A stretch of DNA of 64,000 nt, from assembly GCF_031583065.1 (NCBI RefSeq), contig NZ_CP134053.1:6799001-6863000 (forward strand), read 5' to 3'. Made by a program: the position numbers and the translations under genes. Source of the stretch: Streptomyces sp. CGMCC 4.7035. GTDB taxonomy: Bacteria > Actinomycetota > Actinomycetes > Streptomycetales > Streptomycetaceae. Below, in pieces: positions 46,026 to 54,479 of the stretch. A model generated the notes under the pieces. The model searched no databases, was not told the origin of the DNA, and saw only the letters and a list, made by a program, of their open reading frames with translations. Positions within the stretch are counted from its first letter, which is position 1. Each line of letters opens with the position of its first letter.

Positions 46026-46826
46026 ATGAAGCTGGCGTTCTCCACCCTCGGCGTCCCCGGCCTGCCCGTACCGGAGGTGCTGCGGCTCGCGACCGCGCAC
46101 GGCTACCACGGCGTCGAGCTGCGCGCACACCCGGAGGAGCCGGTGCACCCCGGCATCGACCGGGGCGAACGGGCCGACGTGGCGGCCGGGTTCAAGGAGG
46201 CGGGGGTCGAGATCCTGGGGCTCGCGGGGTACGCGCGCGCCGCCGCGCCGGGTGACGACGCTCCCGTGCTCGAAGAGATCCGCGGCCTCGTCGACCTCGC
46301 CCACGATCTGGGCGCCCCGTTCGTCCGCGTCTTCCCGGGCGCCGGCACCGGGCAGAGCCGCGAGGAGGCCGACGCCACCGCCGCCCGGCGCCTGGCCACC
46401 GCCGCCGAGCACGCCGCCGACCTGGGCGTACGGATCCTTCTTGAGACCCACGACTCGCACCGCACCGGCGCCGACGCCCTCCCCATCCTGGGCGCCGTCG
46501 GCCACCGTCACGTGGGCGCGCTGTGGGACGTCATGCACACCTGGCTGGGCGGGGAACAGCCGCAGGAGACATACGCGGCCCTGGCGCCGTATCTCGGCTA
46601 CGTCCAGGTCAAGGACATCGCGTCCGCCGACGACACCACCCCGCTTCCCCTGGGCTCCGGCGTCCTGCCGCTCACCGAGTGCGTGGACGTCCTCTCCCGC
46701 CACGGCTGGGACGGCTGGCTGTGCTGGGAGTACGAGAAGCGGTGGTACGAGGCGGCGGCGCCGCTTCCGGAGCTGCTCGGGCCCGGGCGGGAGCATCTGG
46801 CCCGGTTGCTGAACGAGTCGGCGTAA
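46026..46826 (+). CDS. sugar phosphate isomerase/epimerase
   Basis: A 266-residue TIM barrel of the xylose-isomerase-like family. Metal-binding candidates are Glu in HGVELRAH, Glu in ILLETHDSH, Asp-His in LWDVMHTW, and a final Glu in LCWEYEK. It stands alone 60 bp after the SnoaL-like gene. Substrate unknown. Confidence 0.85.
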   Translation: MKLAFSTLGVPGLPVPEVLRLATAHGYHGVELRAHPEEPVHPGIDRGERADVAAGFKEAGVEILGLAGYARAAAPGDDAPVLEEIRGLVDLAHDLGAPFVRVFPGAGTGQSREEADATAARRLATAAEHAADLGVRILLETHDSHRTGADALPILGAVGHRHVGALWDVMHTWLGGEQPQETYAALAPYLGYVQVKDIASADDTTPLPLGSGVLPLTECVDVLSRHGWDGWLCWEYEKRWYEAAAPLPELLGPGREHLARLLNESA

Positions 46827-46999
46827 GCGCGTCGTAATTCGTTGGCGTGGGCGGGGGCATGCGGTTAGCCTCCGCCCGGTGAATCAGCCCGAGCCGCACC
46901 CGGCCGCCCGCTCATGAGCCTGACGCGCACCCTGATCGACGTCCGGCCCCTGGACGCCGGATCCGCGCGACGGGGCGGCTCCGGATCTGCCCGACGGAG
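46827..46999. other. short intergenic region, possible transporter-gene scrap
   Basis: An ATG at 46915 opens a frame beginning MSLTRTLIDVRPL, which resembles the first residues of some MFS transporters, but the rest does not continue as such. I regard it as at most a remnant. Confidence 0.3.
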
Positions 47000-47629
47000 C
47001 TACGCCGGACGTGCCGTGAGGCGGGTGGAGGCGTCGAGGCACCACTCCAGTACGGCGGGCCAGGAGCCGTAGCCGGCGTCCAGGTCGAGGTGGGCGGCGC
47101 CGGGAATGATCTCGGTCGGGATGCCGAGGGGATCCCCGAAGGCGGTCCGGGCGCCCTCCGGGCAGCACGGGTCGTCGTCGCCCGCGACAAGGCGGGTGGG
47201 CGCGGGCAGCGGCAGGCCGTCGAGCGGGGGCACGGCGAAGGCGGCGACCTCCGGGTGGCGTCCGAGGAAGGAGGCGGACGGCGGGGCCACGAGCAGCACC
47301 CGGTCCACGTCGAGGCCCTTCACCCCGCGTGCGACGGCGTGCAGCCACAGCACGGTGGACAGACTGTGGGCGACCACGACCCGCTCCCCGTCTCCCGGCA
47401 GCCCGTCGAGGTGGCGGGCCAGCTCCGCGAGCCACGCGTCCGGATCGGGGTCGTCGGGGTCGGGCAGCTGGGGGTAGGTGACGTGGTGGCCCAGTGCGGT
47501 GAGCCGGTCGGCCAGCCAGTGCTGCCAGTGGCCCTTGGGGCGGTGGTTCTGCCAGCCGTGGAGGATGAGGTAGGCGCGCGGGGGCTCCGGGGTGGTGTGC
47601 GGAGCTTCCCTGGTGTCGTTCGTGCTCAT
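47000..47629 (-). CDS. alpha/beta hydrolase (RBBP9/YdeN type)
   Basis: A 209-residue serine hydrolase of the RBBP9/YdeN class: start strand RAYLILHGWQNHRPKGHWQ, nucleophile in VVAHSLSTVLWL (Ser near residue 90), and the acid-His pair in LVAGDDDPCCP and PGAAHLDLDAGYG. ATG at 47629. It is divergent from a LysR gene 51 bp away, which may regulate it. Substrate unknown. Confidence 0.88.
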   Translation of the reverse strand: MSTNDTREAPHTTPEPPRAYLILHGWQNHRPKGHWQHWLADRLTALGHHVTYPQLPDPDDPDPDAWLAELARHLDGLPGDGERVVVAHSLSTVLWLHAVARGVKGLDVDRVLLVAPPSASFLGRHPEVAAFAVPPLDGLPLPAPTRLVAGDDDPCCPEGARTAFGDPLGIPTEIIPGAAHLDLDAGYGSWPAVLEWCLDASTRLTARPA

Positions 47630-47680
47630 GGGACCGATGGTTTCCGATGACCGATCAGCAGGTCCAGTTAATCTTTCAGG

Positions 47681-48649
47681 GTGGGAGAGGTAAGCGATTC
47701 CTTCACTGTCGATCTGCGCCGCCTGACCGTCCTGCGCGAACTCCAGCGCCGGGGCAGCCTGGCGAGGACCGCCGAGGCGCTGCACCTGACGCCGTCGGCG
47801 GTCTCGCAGCAGATCGCGGCGCTGGCCCGCGAGGCGGGCGTCCCGCTGACGGAGCGGGACGGGCGGGGCGTACGGCTGACCGGGCAGGCGCGCGTTCTGC
47901 TGGCCCATGCGGACCTGATCGCCGCCCAACTGGAGCGGGCGCGGGCCGACTTGGCGGCGTACGGGGACGGCGGGCGCGGATCGGTGACGATCGGCTGCTT
48001 CTCCAGCGCGATCCTGGGACTCCTGCCCGGGGCACTGCGCGCCCTCGGCGAACGCCTGCCCCACGTCCGCGTCGACGTCGTCGAGGCCGAACCACCGGAC
48101 CTGTTCACGGCGCTCGACGCGGGCCAGGTCGATGTGGCGGTGGCCGTGGACTTCGCGGCGGCACCCCCGCACACGGACGGCCGTTACCGCCGCGTCGACC
48201 TCCTCACGGACGTCCTGGACATCGCCGTACCGGCCGACCATCGCCTCGCGGGACGGGATCGCGTGCCACTGCGCGAGCTGGCCACCGACCCGTGGATCGT
48301 CGGCGACGCGCGCAGTTGCTGCGGCGCGGTCGCGCGCTCGGTCTGCGCGGCGGCCGGTTTCACCCCGGACATCCGGCACGCCGTGAACGACTGGGGCGCG
48401 CTGGCCGCCCTGGTCGAGGCGGGCCAGGGAGTGGCCCTGGTCCCCCGCCTGGTCCAGCCCCTGTACGCCCATCGCCGCCTGGCCCTGCTGACCACCGAGG
48501 GCACGCCGCCGTCCCGGAACGTCTTCGCCGCCGTGCGGACGGGTTCGGAGGGGGATCCGGTACTGACGGCGGTACGCGAACAACTGCGCTACTCGGCAGC
48601 AGAGTTGTTCGCGTACCGGAGCCCGGAGAGGGCCCGGACGGCTTGGTGA
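47681..48649 (+). CDS. LysR-family transcriptional regulator
   Basis: A 322-residue LysR protein: helix-turn-helix within residues about 13-60 (LRRLTVLRELQRRGSLARTAEAL then TPSAVSQQIAAL) and an effector domain (GSVTIGCFSSAIL, VGDARSCCGAV, GVALVPRLVQP). GTG at 47681 has only a weak ribosome binding site (CAGG); no better start exists before the HTH. Divergent from the hydrolase gene, a usual LysR target arrangement. A Cys pair in the effector domain could be redox-responsive, which is a guess. Confidence 0.88.
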   Translation: MGEVSDSFTVDLRRLTVLRELQRRGSLARTAEALHLTPSAVSQQIAALAREAGVPLTERDGRGVRLTGQARVLLAHADLIAAQLERARADLAAYGDGGRGSVTIGCFSSAILGLLPGALRALGERLPHVRVDVVEAEPPDLFTALDAGQVDVAVAVDFAAAPPHTDGRYRRVDLLTDVLDIAVPADHRLAGRDRVPLRELATDPWIVGDARSCCGAVARSVCAAAGFTPDIRHAVNDWGALAALVEAGQGVALVPRLVQPLYAHRRLALLTTEGTPPSRNVFAAVRTGSEGDPVLTAVREQLRYSAAELFAYRSPERARTAW

Positions 48650-48727
48650 CTCGTACGTCTCGTACGTCGGTGCCGCGTCAGGAGGGCGTCGGCGAACGAT
48701 CCGGGAGCGACGGGGTCGAGTACCGGC

Positions 48728-49366
48728 TCACCGGGCCCTCCCACGCGCCAGGAACCCGGCGACGCGCTGCTCCAGTCCCTCTCGGCACTCAGGCCATTCG
48801 GTGGCCGTGATCGAGTAGATCGCGGAGTCCCGGAGCCGGCCGTCCTCCCCCGGTACCCAGGAGCGGGACCAGTTGCGCAGGACGCCCTCGAAGCGGGCGC
48901 CGACGCTCTCGATGGCCGCACGGGAGCGGCTGTTGCGCGCGTCGGTCTTCAGGTCGACGCGCGAGACGCCCCACTCCTCGAACGCGTGCCGGAACAGCAG
49001 CAGCTTGGCCTCCGCGTTGACGCCCGTTCCCTGGGCCGAGCGCGCGAGCCATGTGAAGCCGACCTCGATGGCGTCGAGTCGGTCGTCCGTGCGCCATGAG
49101 CGCGGGTCCCAGTACGACGTGGTGCCGACCGCTCGTCCCGAGGCGAGGGAGATCTGGGCGTACGGCGCGAGCAGGCCCGCCGCCGCGCGGCCGAGCTGCG
49201 CATCGATGTACTCCCCGACCTCATGGGCCCTCGGCACCCACGTGAACGCGTAGGTACCCCGGTTCTCCTCCGCCGCCACCGCCAGATCGGCCGCGTGCCG
49301 GTGCTCCAGCGGCTCCAGGCGCACCAGTGCGCCCTCCAGAACCGGTCCCTCCAGCTTGAAAGTCAA
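48728..49366 (-). CDS. GNAT acetyltransferase (RimJ/RimL type)
   Basis: A 212-residue GNAT of the RimJ/RimL (protein or small-molecule acetyltransferase) type. The start [20 protein letters not shown] and the acetyl-CoA loop region [17 protein letters not shown] (about 104-120) followed by [17 protein letters not shown] are typical. The apparent start is TTG at 49366, with AAGGGCG upstream. The gene immediately follows a broken gene end (49380-49452) on the same strand. Confidence 0.82.
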   Translation of the reverse strand: MTFKLEGPVLEGALVRLEPLEHRHAADLAVAAEENRGTYAFTWVPRAHEVGEYIDAQLGRAAAGLLAPYAQISLASGRAVGTTSYWDPRSWRTDDRLDAIEVGFTWLARSAQGTGVNAEAKLLLFRHAFEEWGVSRVDLKTDARNSRSRAAIESVGARFEGVLRNWSRSWVPGEDGRLRDSAIYSITATEWPECREGLEQRVAGFLARGRAR

Positions 49367-49379
49367 CGCCCGACGCCCT

Positions 49380-49452
49380 TCAGTGTGGCAGTTGTGTCCT
49401 CAGCTCCGCGAACACCTCGTGGAACCCCGGGAAAGTCTTCCTGACGCACCGT
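49380..49452 (-). pseudogene. 3' scrap of a gene cut by the TnpB-like element
   Basis: On the minus strand a 23-codon run ending in [19 protein letters not shown] and a TGA stop is preceded at once by an in-frame stop. It reads like the C-terminus of a cytosolic protein whose upstream part was removed. It lies next to the TnpB-like gene's 3' end. I could not identify the parent gene. Confidence 0.4.
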
Positions 49453-49460
49453 TCCTAGCG

Positions 49461-51158
49461 TCATTGGCCAGCGTTGGCCGAATCAACACATTCCGGGCCA
49501 GATGTGAGGCGTCTGGCGCCGGGTGCACCCCGAACGGTCCTGGGTACGGAGAACAGCACGAGCTGGTCACTTCGGCTCCAGCAGGTCTTGCCACCCCGGT
49601 AGGGCGTGCCTGTGGTCCTGGGTGGGCTCGTGGTCCCGCGCGCCCTTGGGGCGGACACGGTCTGGCCGGTAGCTCTCCGCTGTCCGATCCTCCGGTCGGG
49701 AGCGGTCACACCTGGCCGACGCCGGATCCGGGGCCCGAGAGCGCGTCTGCCGATCGCCACCGCGGCCGCGTGATGCCGGGTGACAATGGTCTTCGATTGA
49801 TCGTCGAGGGGACCCTGCCAGTGCATGGCTCCCCAGCGGGAGGTGTAGGCCGGGTCCACGGCGACCACGACCAGCCCCTGGTGGTAGGCCATGCCGCGCA
49901 GCCGCTCCCGGAACCTCGCGGTCGGGATACCGGCCACCGTGCGGCGGAATGCCTTGCCGCGCCTGCCGCGTCCCATCGTCTCCCGGCCGGTCTGCCGGGC
50001 GTCGGTGAAGCCCAGGTTCTCGACGACGATCCCGGTACAGCCGTGTGACCTGGCAGTCTGGATCAGCGAGGTGACGGCGGCCCGCAGCCTGCCGTCACGC
50101 CGGGATGTGTCACCGGTCAACTCCAACGGCACCGTGATGGGTTCGCCGACCGGGTTGCCGTGCGGGTCGAGCACGTACGCTGCGAGGTGGTCGGCGTTCA
50201 GGTCGACCGCGAGCATGCGCCCGCCTGTCGCCCGGATCTCCTGCGGCGTCGGCAGCGTGGTCTTCGCCGCCGGCCACGAGGCGTCAAGGTACCAGCGGCC
50301 CCGTACAGGGTCGCGCACGATGTCGTAGCGGACGGCCTGGCTCGCAGTGACACGGTCCAGCCACTCTGGCCGGCGGTGGTGGAAGACGACAGTGCAGGCC
50401 AGCCGGTAGCGGCCACGCGGTACGTTTGCCAGATGCCTGAGCGGTTCGGGCAGCACGATCGTCACACTGCCGTCCGCCGGATCCACCGTGATGGTGTAGT
50501 TCCCGTACGGGGCCCCCGACTCGCCGTCAGCAGTGAGGAACAGCCGGGCCGCGTCCCACCGCCTGCGCCAGTCCTCGGCCGTGAGCTGAGCATCCGCCAG
50601 GTTGTGCCGGGTCTTCGCCAGACGGCGGCCGCCCACGACGACGGACGGCCGTCCCTCGGCGATGCGTTCCTCGACCACGGCGAGGCGGGCTTTGAGCGCC
50701 TGGAGGCGGCGCTGCTTCTGGAAGCGTTCGCGGCGGTCCTGGTAGCCGCGCACCTGGCCCGTGCGCTGCCCGCACGGCACCGCGAGACGCCGGGCGATCT
50801 TCCCGATAACGCGACGGAGCCCGGCACGCTCGTCGTACAGGCAGCGCATGCCGAGCTGGTACTGGTCCTCGGCGGCGCGGGTCATCGCTCCGGCCCAGCG
50901 GGACGACGACACAGCCGTCAGCTTCTTCTTGCGCTCGGCCCGCCGGTTGTCCTTCACCGGCACCAGGCCGATCGCAACGCGCTCGGCGAGATCCGCCCGC
51001 TGATGACGGCCGAGAAGCTGCCCGACCAGCGTGAGGACCTCCTCGTCCGCGGCATCGACACGCAGCCGGTCCCGGATCCGGGCACCCGAGGGTGCGGCCA
51101 CGGTGAACGGGGACGCGATCGTACGCAACGCACGCTTCCTTTCGCGCTGACGTGCCAC
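49461..51158 (-). CDS. TnpB-like (IS605 OrfB-related) RuvC-fold protein
   Basis: A 565-residue TnpB-like protein, relative of RNA-guided nucleases of IS605 elements. An Arg/Lys-rich N-terminal half with coiled stretches precedes the RuvC-like core: AVDLNADH (Asp near 316, RuvC-I) and VVVENLGF (Glu near 376, RuvC-II). The expected third Asp is not evident; the matching helix reads TRHHAAAVAIGRRALG, and no CxxC zinc-finger pairs are present. GTG at 51158 follows GGGGAAGGCAA. No tnpA partner and no clear element ends were found. Could be a domesticated or decaying derivative. Confidence 0.75.
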   Translation of the reverse strand: MARQRERKRALRTIASPFTVAAPSGARIRDRLRVDAADEEVLTLVGQLLGRHQRADLAERVAIGLVPVKDNRRAERKKKLTAVSSSRWAGAMTRAAEDQYQLGMRCLYDERAGLRRVIGKIARRLAVPCGQRTGQVRGYQDRRERFQKQRRLQALKARLAVVEERIAEGRPSVVVGGRRLAKTRHNLADAQLTAEDWRRRWDAARLFLTADGESGAPYGNYTITVDPADGSVTIVLPEPLRHLANVPRGRYRLACTVVFHHRRPEWLDRVTASQAVRYDIVRDPVRGRWYLDASWPAAKTTLPTPQEIRATGGRMLAVDLNADHLAAYVLDPHGNPVGEPITVPLELTGDTSRRDGRLRAAVTSLIQTARSHGCTGIVVENLGFTDARQTGRETMGRGRRGKAFRRTVAGIPTARFRERLRGMAYHQGLVVVAVDPAYTSRWGAMHWQGPLDDQSKTIVTRHHAAAVAIGRRALGPRIRRRPGVTAPDRRIGQRRATGQTVSAPRARGTTSPPRTTGTPYRGGKTCWSRSDQLVLFSVPRTVRGAPGARRLTSGPECVDSANAGQ

Positions 51159-51255
51159 TTGCCTTCCCCTCTCCCCGGGTCACCACGAACGCAGTTGCCA
51201 CCACCGATCATGCGTTCCCAGCACACGCAGGATCCCGGTAACCGGCCCCGTTCAC

Positions 51256-51656
51256 CCTGATGAGGGACACGCTGGCCGGCCATGGCCAACAGCGGAATCA
51301 GCAGCTGCCGACCCGACATCGTGCACCAGGCCGAGGAGAACCCGACCCTGGTCGCCCTCGTCGCCGCCGGTCTCTGTGTCGCGCTCATTCCGCGCCTGGG
51401 GCGCGGCCCGCTGCCCGACGGGGTCGTCGAGGTCGCCCTCGACCCCATGCCCGTACGACGGTTGTACGCGCTGTGGCGCACGGGGGCCGCACGGCGCCCG
51501 GCGATCGCCGAGGCCGTCCGCGCCCTTCAGGGCCACTGGCCCGCAGTGGCGGCACACGCGCCACGCCGGCCACCCTCGTACCGACTTCCGGAAACCGGCG
51601 GTCCGGCGGGAACCCGGTCCGGTGCCCCTTCGTCCAATGCGCAGGCTGCTGGATGA
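51256..51656 (+). pseudogene. 3' remnant of a LysR-family regulator gene
   Basis: The frame from about 51288 reads RPDIVHQAEENPTLVALVAAGL, IPRLGRGPLPDGVV and PVRRLYALWRTGAARRPAI, a typical LysR effector-domain C-terminus. The HTH half is missing: the sequence changes at about 51280 near the TnpB-like gene's 5' end. After about residue 105 the frame runs on into unrelated codons to 51656. Distinct from the intact LysR gene at 47681. Confidence 0.75.
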
Positions 51657-51736
51657 GTCTCCGCGCTGCGGTGTCGGCCCTCGCTGCTGGCTGCGATCGC
51701 TGACCACCCTCTCCGCCGCACGTGGCCGGCAGCACG

Positions 51737-51778
51737 CCGCCATCGGCGCGCCCCCCTCCAACAGCGCCGATGGCGGCC
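51737..51778. terminator. strong hairpin upstream of the GH3 gene
   Basis: Perfect 14-bp stem (51737-51750 with 51765-51778) with a 14-nt C-rich loop; separates the LysR remnant from the glucosaminidase gene. Confidence 0.75.
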
Positions 51779-51896
51779 CCTCCCCGGTCACCGTGCGGCG
51801 CCCGGTTACTGTGCGGTGCCTTGACCGGCAGAAACTTCCCCGATATTGGTGACCTTCGGAAGTTTCTTTCAGCGTTCTCCTTCGGAAGGAGCGCAC

Positions 51897-53720
51897 GTGC
51901 ACGACACCGGCACGGAAAGCACCAGGGCCCCCTCCAGACGTACGGTCCTCGCCGCCACCGCGGGGCTGAGCGCGGCCCTCGCCGTCACCCCGGGCGCCGC
52001 CCGCGCCGCCGGGCACGACGAGCGGCTGCGGGCCCTGATCGCCCGTATGACGCTTGAGGAGAAGGTCGGTCAGCTCTTCGTGGCGCGGGTCTACGGGCAC
52101 TCGGCCACCGACCCCGACCAGGCCGACATCGACGCCAACCTCAAGGAGATCGGTGTACGGACGGCCGCCGAGCTGATCGCCAAGTACCGCGTCGGCGGCG
52201 TCATCTACTTCGGCTGGGCGCACAACACCCGCGCCCCGCACCAGATCGCGGACCTGTCGAACGGGATCCAGAAGGCGTCCCTCGCACAGCCCCGCGGACT
52301 GCCCGTGCTCATCGCCACGGACCAGGAGCACGGGATCGTGACCCGCGTGGGCAAGCCCGCCACGCTCTTCCCCGGCGCGATGGCGATCGGCGCCGGAGGC
52401 TCCCGCTCCGACGCCCGTACGCTCGGCCGGATCGCCGGTGCCGAGCTGCGGGCCCTCGGCATCCGCCAGGACTACGCCCCGGACGCGGACGTGAACGTCA
52501 ACCCGGCCAACCCGGTGATCGGCGTACGGTCCTTCGGTGCCGATCCGGACGCGGTGGCGGGCCTGGTCGCGGCGGAGGTGAAGGGCTATCAGGCCGCAGG
52601 TGTCGCGGCGACCGCCAAGCACTTCCCGGGCCACGGCGACACGGCCGTCGACAGCCACTTCGGCTTCCCCGTCATCACCCACAGCCGCGAACTGTGGGAG
52701 AAGCTCGACGCGGTGCCCTTCCGGGCGGCGATCCGGGCCGGGATCGACGCGATCATGACGGCGCACATCATGGTCCCCGCGCTCGACGACTCCGGCGACC
52801 CGGCGACGCTCTCGCACCCGATCGTCACCGGCATCCTGCGCGAGGAGCTGGGCTACGACGGCGTCGTGGTGACGGATTCGCTGGCCATGCAGGGCGTGCG
52901 CCAGAAGTACGGCGACGACCACGTGCCCGTGCTCGCGCTGAAGGCCGGCGTCGACCAGCTGCTCAACCCGCCGTCCCTGGACATCGCGTGGAACGCGGTG
53001 CTCGACGCCGTGCGGTCCGGTGAGCTGACCGAGGCCCGGCTCGACGAGTCGCTCCTGCGCGTCCTGCGACTGAAGGCGAAGCTGGGGCTGCTCGACGAGC
53101 CGTACGTCACCGCCGACGGCGTGGACCGGACCGTCGGCGTCCCCGAGCACCTGCGCGCCGCCGACCGCGTCGCGGACCGTACGACCACGCTGCTGGTCAA
53201 CAGGCAAGGACTGCTGCCCCTGTCGCGCCGTACGCATCCCAGGCTGCTGGTCGTCGGCGCGGACCCGGCGTCGCCGTCCGGCACCGACGGACCGCCCACG
53301 ACCGTCCTGGCGAACGCCTTCACGGCCCTCGGATTCACGGCGACCGCGCTGTCCACCGGCACGGCGCCCTCGTCGGCGACGATCACGAAGGCGGTGGAGG
53401 CGGCGGGGAACGCGGACGCGGTGGTCGTGGGCACGTACAACATGAGCGCGACCGACCCCCAGCGGACCCTGGTGAACCGGCTCATCGCCACCGGAAAGCC
53501 CGTGATCGCCATCGCCGTCCGGAACCCGTACGACGTGGCCCGGCTGCCCGATGTCCCCGCCTGCCTGGCGTCCTACTCCTGGACCGACGTCGAACTGCGC
53601 GCGGCGGCACGGGTGATCGCGGGACGCGTGAAGCCGCGCGGGAGGCTGCCGGTGCCGGTGCAGCGGGCGGACGACCCGACGCAGGTGCTGTATCCGCTCG
53701 GGTACGGGTTGTCGTACTAG
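51897..53720 (+). CDS. exported GH3 beta-N-acetylglucosaminidase-like hydrolase
   Basis: A 607-residue glycoside hydrolase family 3 enzyme with a twin-arginine-type signal (SRRTVLAATAGLS; cleavage near ARAAG). The NagZ-type signature KHFPGHGDT (residues 241-249, catalytic His246) and nucleophile Asp327 in VVVTDSLAM indicate N-acetyl-hexosamine specificity, used on chitin or peptidoglycan fragments. A C-terminal GH3 domain follows. GTG at 51897 has AAGGA upstream; an ATG at 51846 would displace the signal peptide. Direct repeats of CTTCGGAAG (51854 and 51880) lie in the leader. It is monocistronic. Confidence 0.9.
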   Translation: MHDTGTESTRAPSRRTVLAATAGLSAALAVTPGAARAAGHDERLRALIARMTLEEKVGQLFVARVYGHSATDPDQADIDANLKEIGVRTAAELIAKYRVGGVIYFGWAHNTRAPHQIADLSNGIQKASLAQPRGLPVLIATDQEHGIVTRVGKPATLFPGAMAIGAGGSRSDARTLGRIAGAELRALGIRQDYAPDADVNVNPANPVIGVRSFGADPDAVAGLVAAEVKGYQAAGVAATAKHFPGHGDTAVDSHFGFPVITHSRELWEKLDAVPFRAAIRAGIDAIMTAHIMVPALDDSGDPATLSHPIVTGILREELGYDGVVVTDSLAMQGVRQKYGDDHVPVLALKAGVDQLLNPPSLDIAWNAVLDAVRSGELTEARLDESLLRVLRLKAKLGLLDEPYVTADGVDRTVGVPEHLRAADRVADRTTTLLVNRQGLLPLSRRTHPRLLVVGADPASPSGTDGPPTTVLANAFTALGFTATALSTGTAPSSATITKAVEAAGNADAVVVGTYNMSATDPQRTLVNRLIATGKPVIAIAVRNPYDVARLPDVPACLASYSWTDVELRAAARVIAGRVKPRGRLPVPVQRADDPTQVLYPLGYGLSY

Positions 53721-53833
53721 GGATACGTCCGGCACCGCGCGTCCCGCACCCAAGTGGCGCAAAGCACCCCACATGCCTGGCGTGGGCCGTGGCCGCCGGT
53801 CACGCTGGACCCGGGGGAACCGGGGGGTTCGCG

Positions 53834-54457
53834 ATGCGAGGGACACGAGCGGTGCCGGCTGCGCTGCTGACCGCCGCGCTGACGGTGGCGGGGCTCTCCG
53901 GATGCCAGGCGTCGTCGGAGGCGGCGAAGGACCGGCCGAGCGGGAGTGCCACGTCCACGCAGCCGTCCGGCTACGGGGCCGAGTTCCTCGCGGTCGACGA
54001 GTGCAGCTCCTTCGGCACGACGAGCTTCACGGAAGTGCCGTGCACCAGCGAACGCGCGGCCGCGCGGGTGGTCGCGCGCTACGACGGGAAACCGTCGGCC
54101 GGTCCCGAGTGCCCCTCCACCACCGACTTCGTCCTGCACATCAGCGAGTCGAAACCGGCGTCGGACGAGGACGGGGACGGGGCGGTGCCGCAGGGGTACG
54201 CGTGCATGCGGAACCTGGAGCCGCCGCACCCGGGCGATCCCGGGGGCGGCGGCGGACCTCGCACGATCGTCGGGGACTGCGTGTACGGCGCGGGCAAGGG
54301 CGAGGTCCGCGAGACGCCCTGCGACGGAAAAGGCGAGCACGCACCGGAGTACAAGGTGACGTCGGCGGTGCCACGGCGCACGCAGTGCCCGAGGTCGACG
54401 GCCCTGTACGTGCAACTGGGCGGCGGCAAGCCGGTGGGCTGCGCCCGGCAGGTGTGA
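53834..54457 (+). CDS. lipoprotein of unknown function
   Basis: A 207-residue lipoprotein with lipobox GLSGC (Cys near residue 24). The mature part is rich in charged and Gly residues with eight cysteines (for example VDECSS, EVPCTS, PECPST, ACMRNL, GDCVYG, TPCDGK, TQCPRS, VGCARQ) evenly spaced, suggesting disulfide-stabilised repeats of about 30 residues. ATG at 53834 follows GGGGGG. It ends 22 bp from the convergent peptidase gene. Not recognised. Confidence 0.78.
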   Translation: MRGTRAVPAALLTAALTVAGLSGCQASSEAAKDRPSGSATSTQPSGYGAEFLAVDECSSFGTTSFTEVPCTSERAAARVVARYDGKPSAGPECPSTTDFVLHISESKPASDEDGDGAVPQGYACMRNLEPPHPGDPGGGGGPRTIVGDCVYGAGKGEVRETPCDGKGEHAPEYKVTSAVPRRTQCPRSTALYVQLGGGKPVGCARQV

Positions 54458-54479
54458 CCACCCGCCGGGCGCCGAGGAG

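Noticed and set aside
46915..46999. Start of an MFS transporter
   Set aside because: Only about 13 residues resemble the N-terminus of MFS proteins and the frame does not continue into membrane helices.
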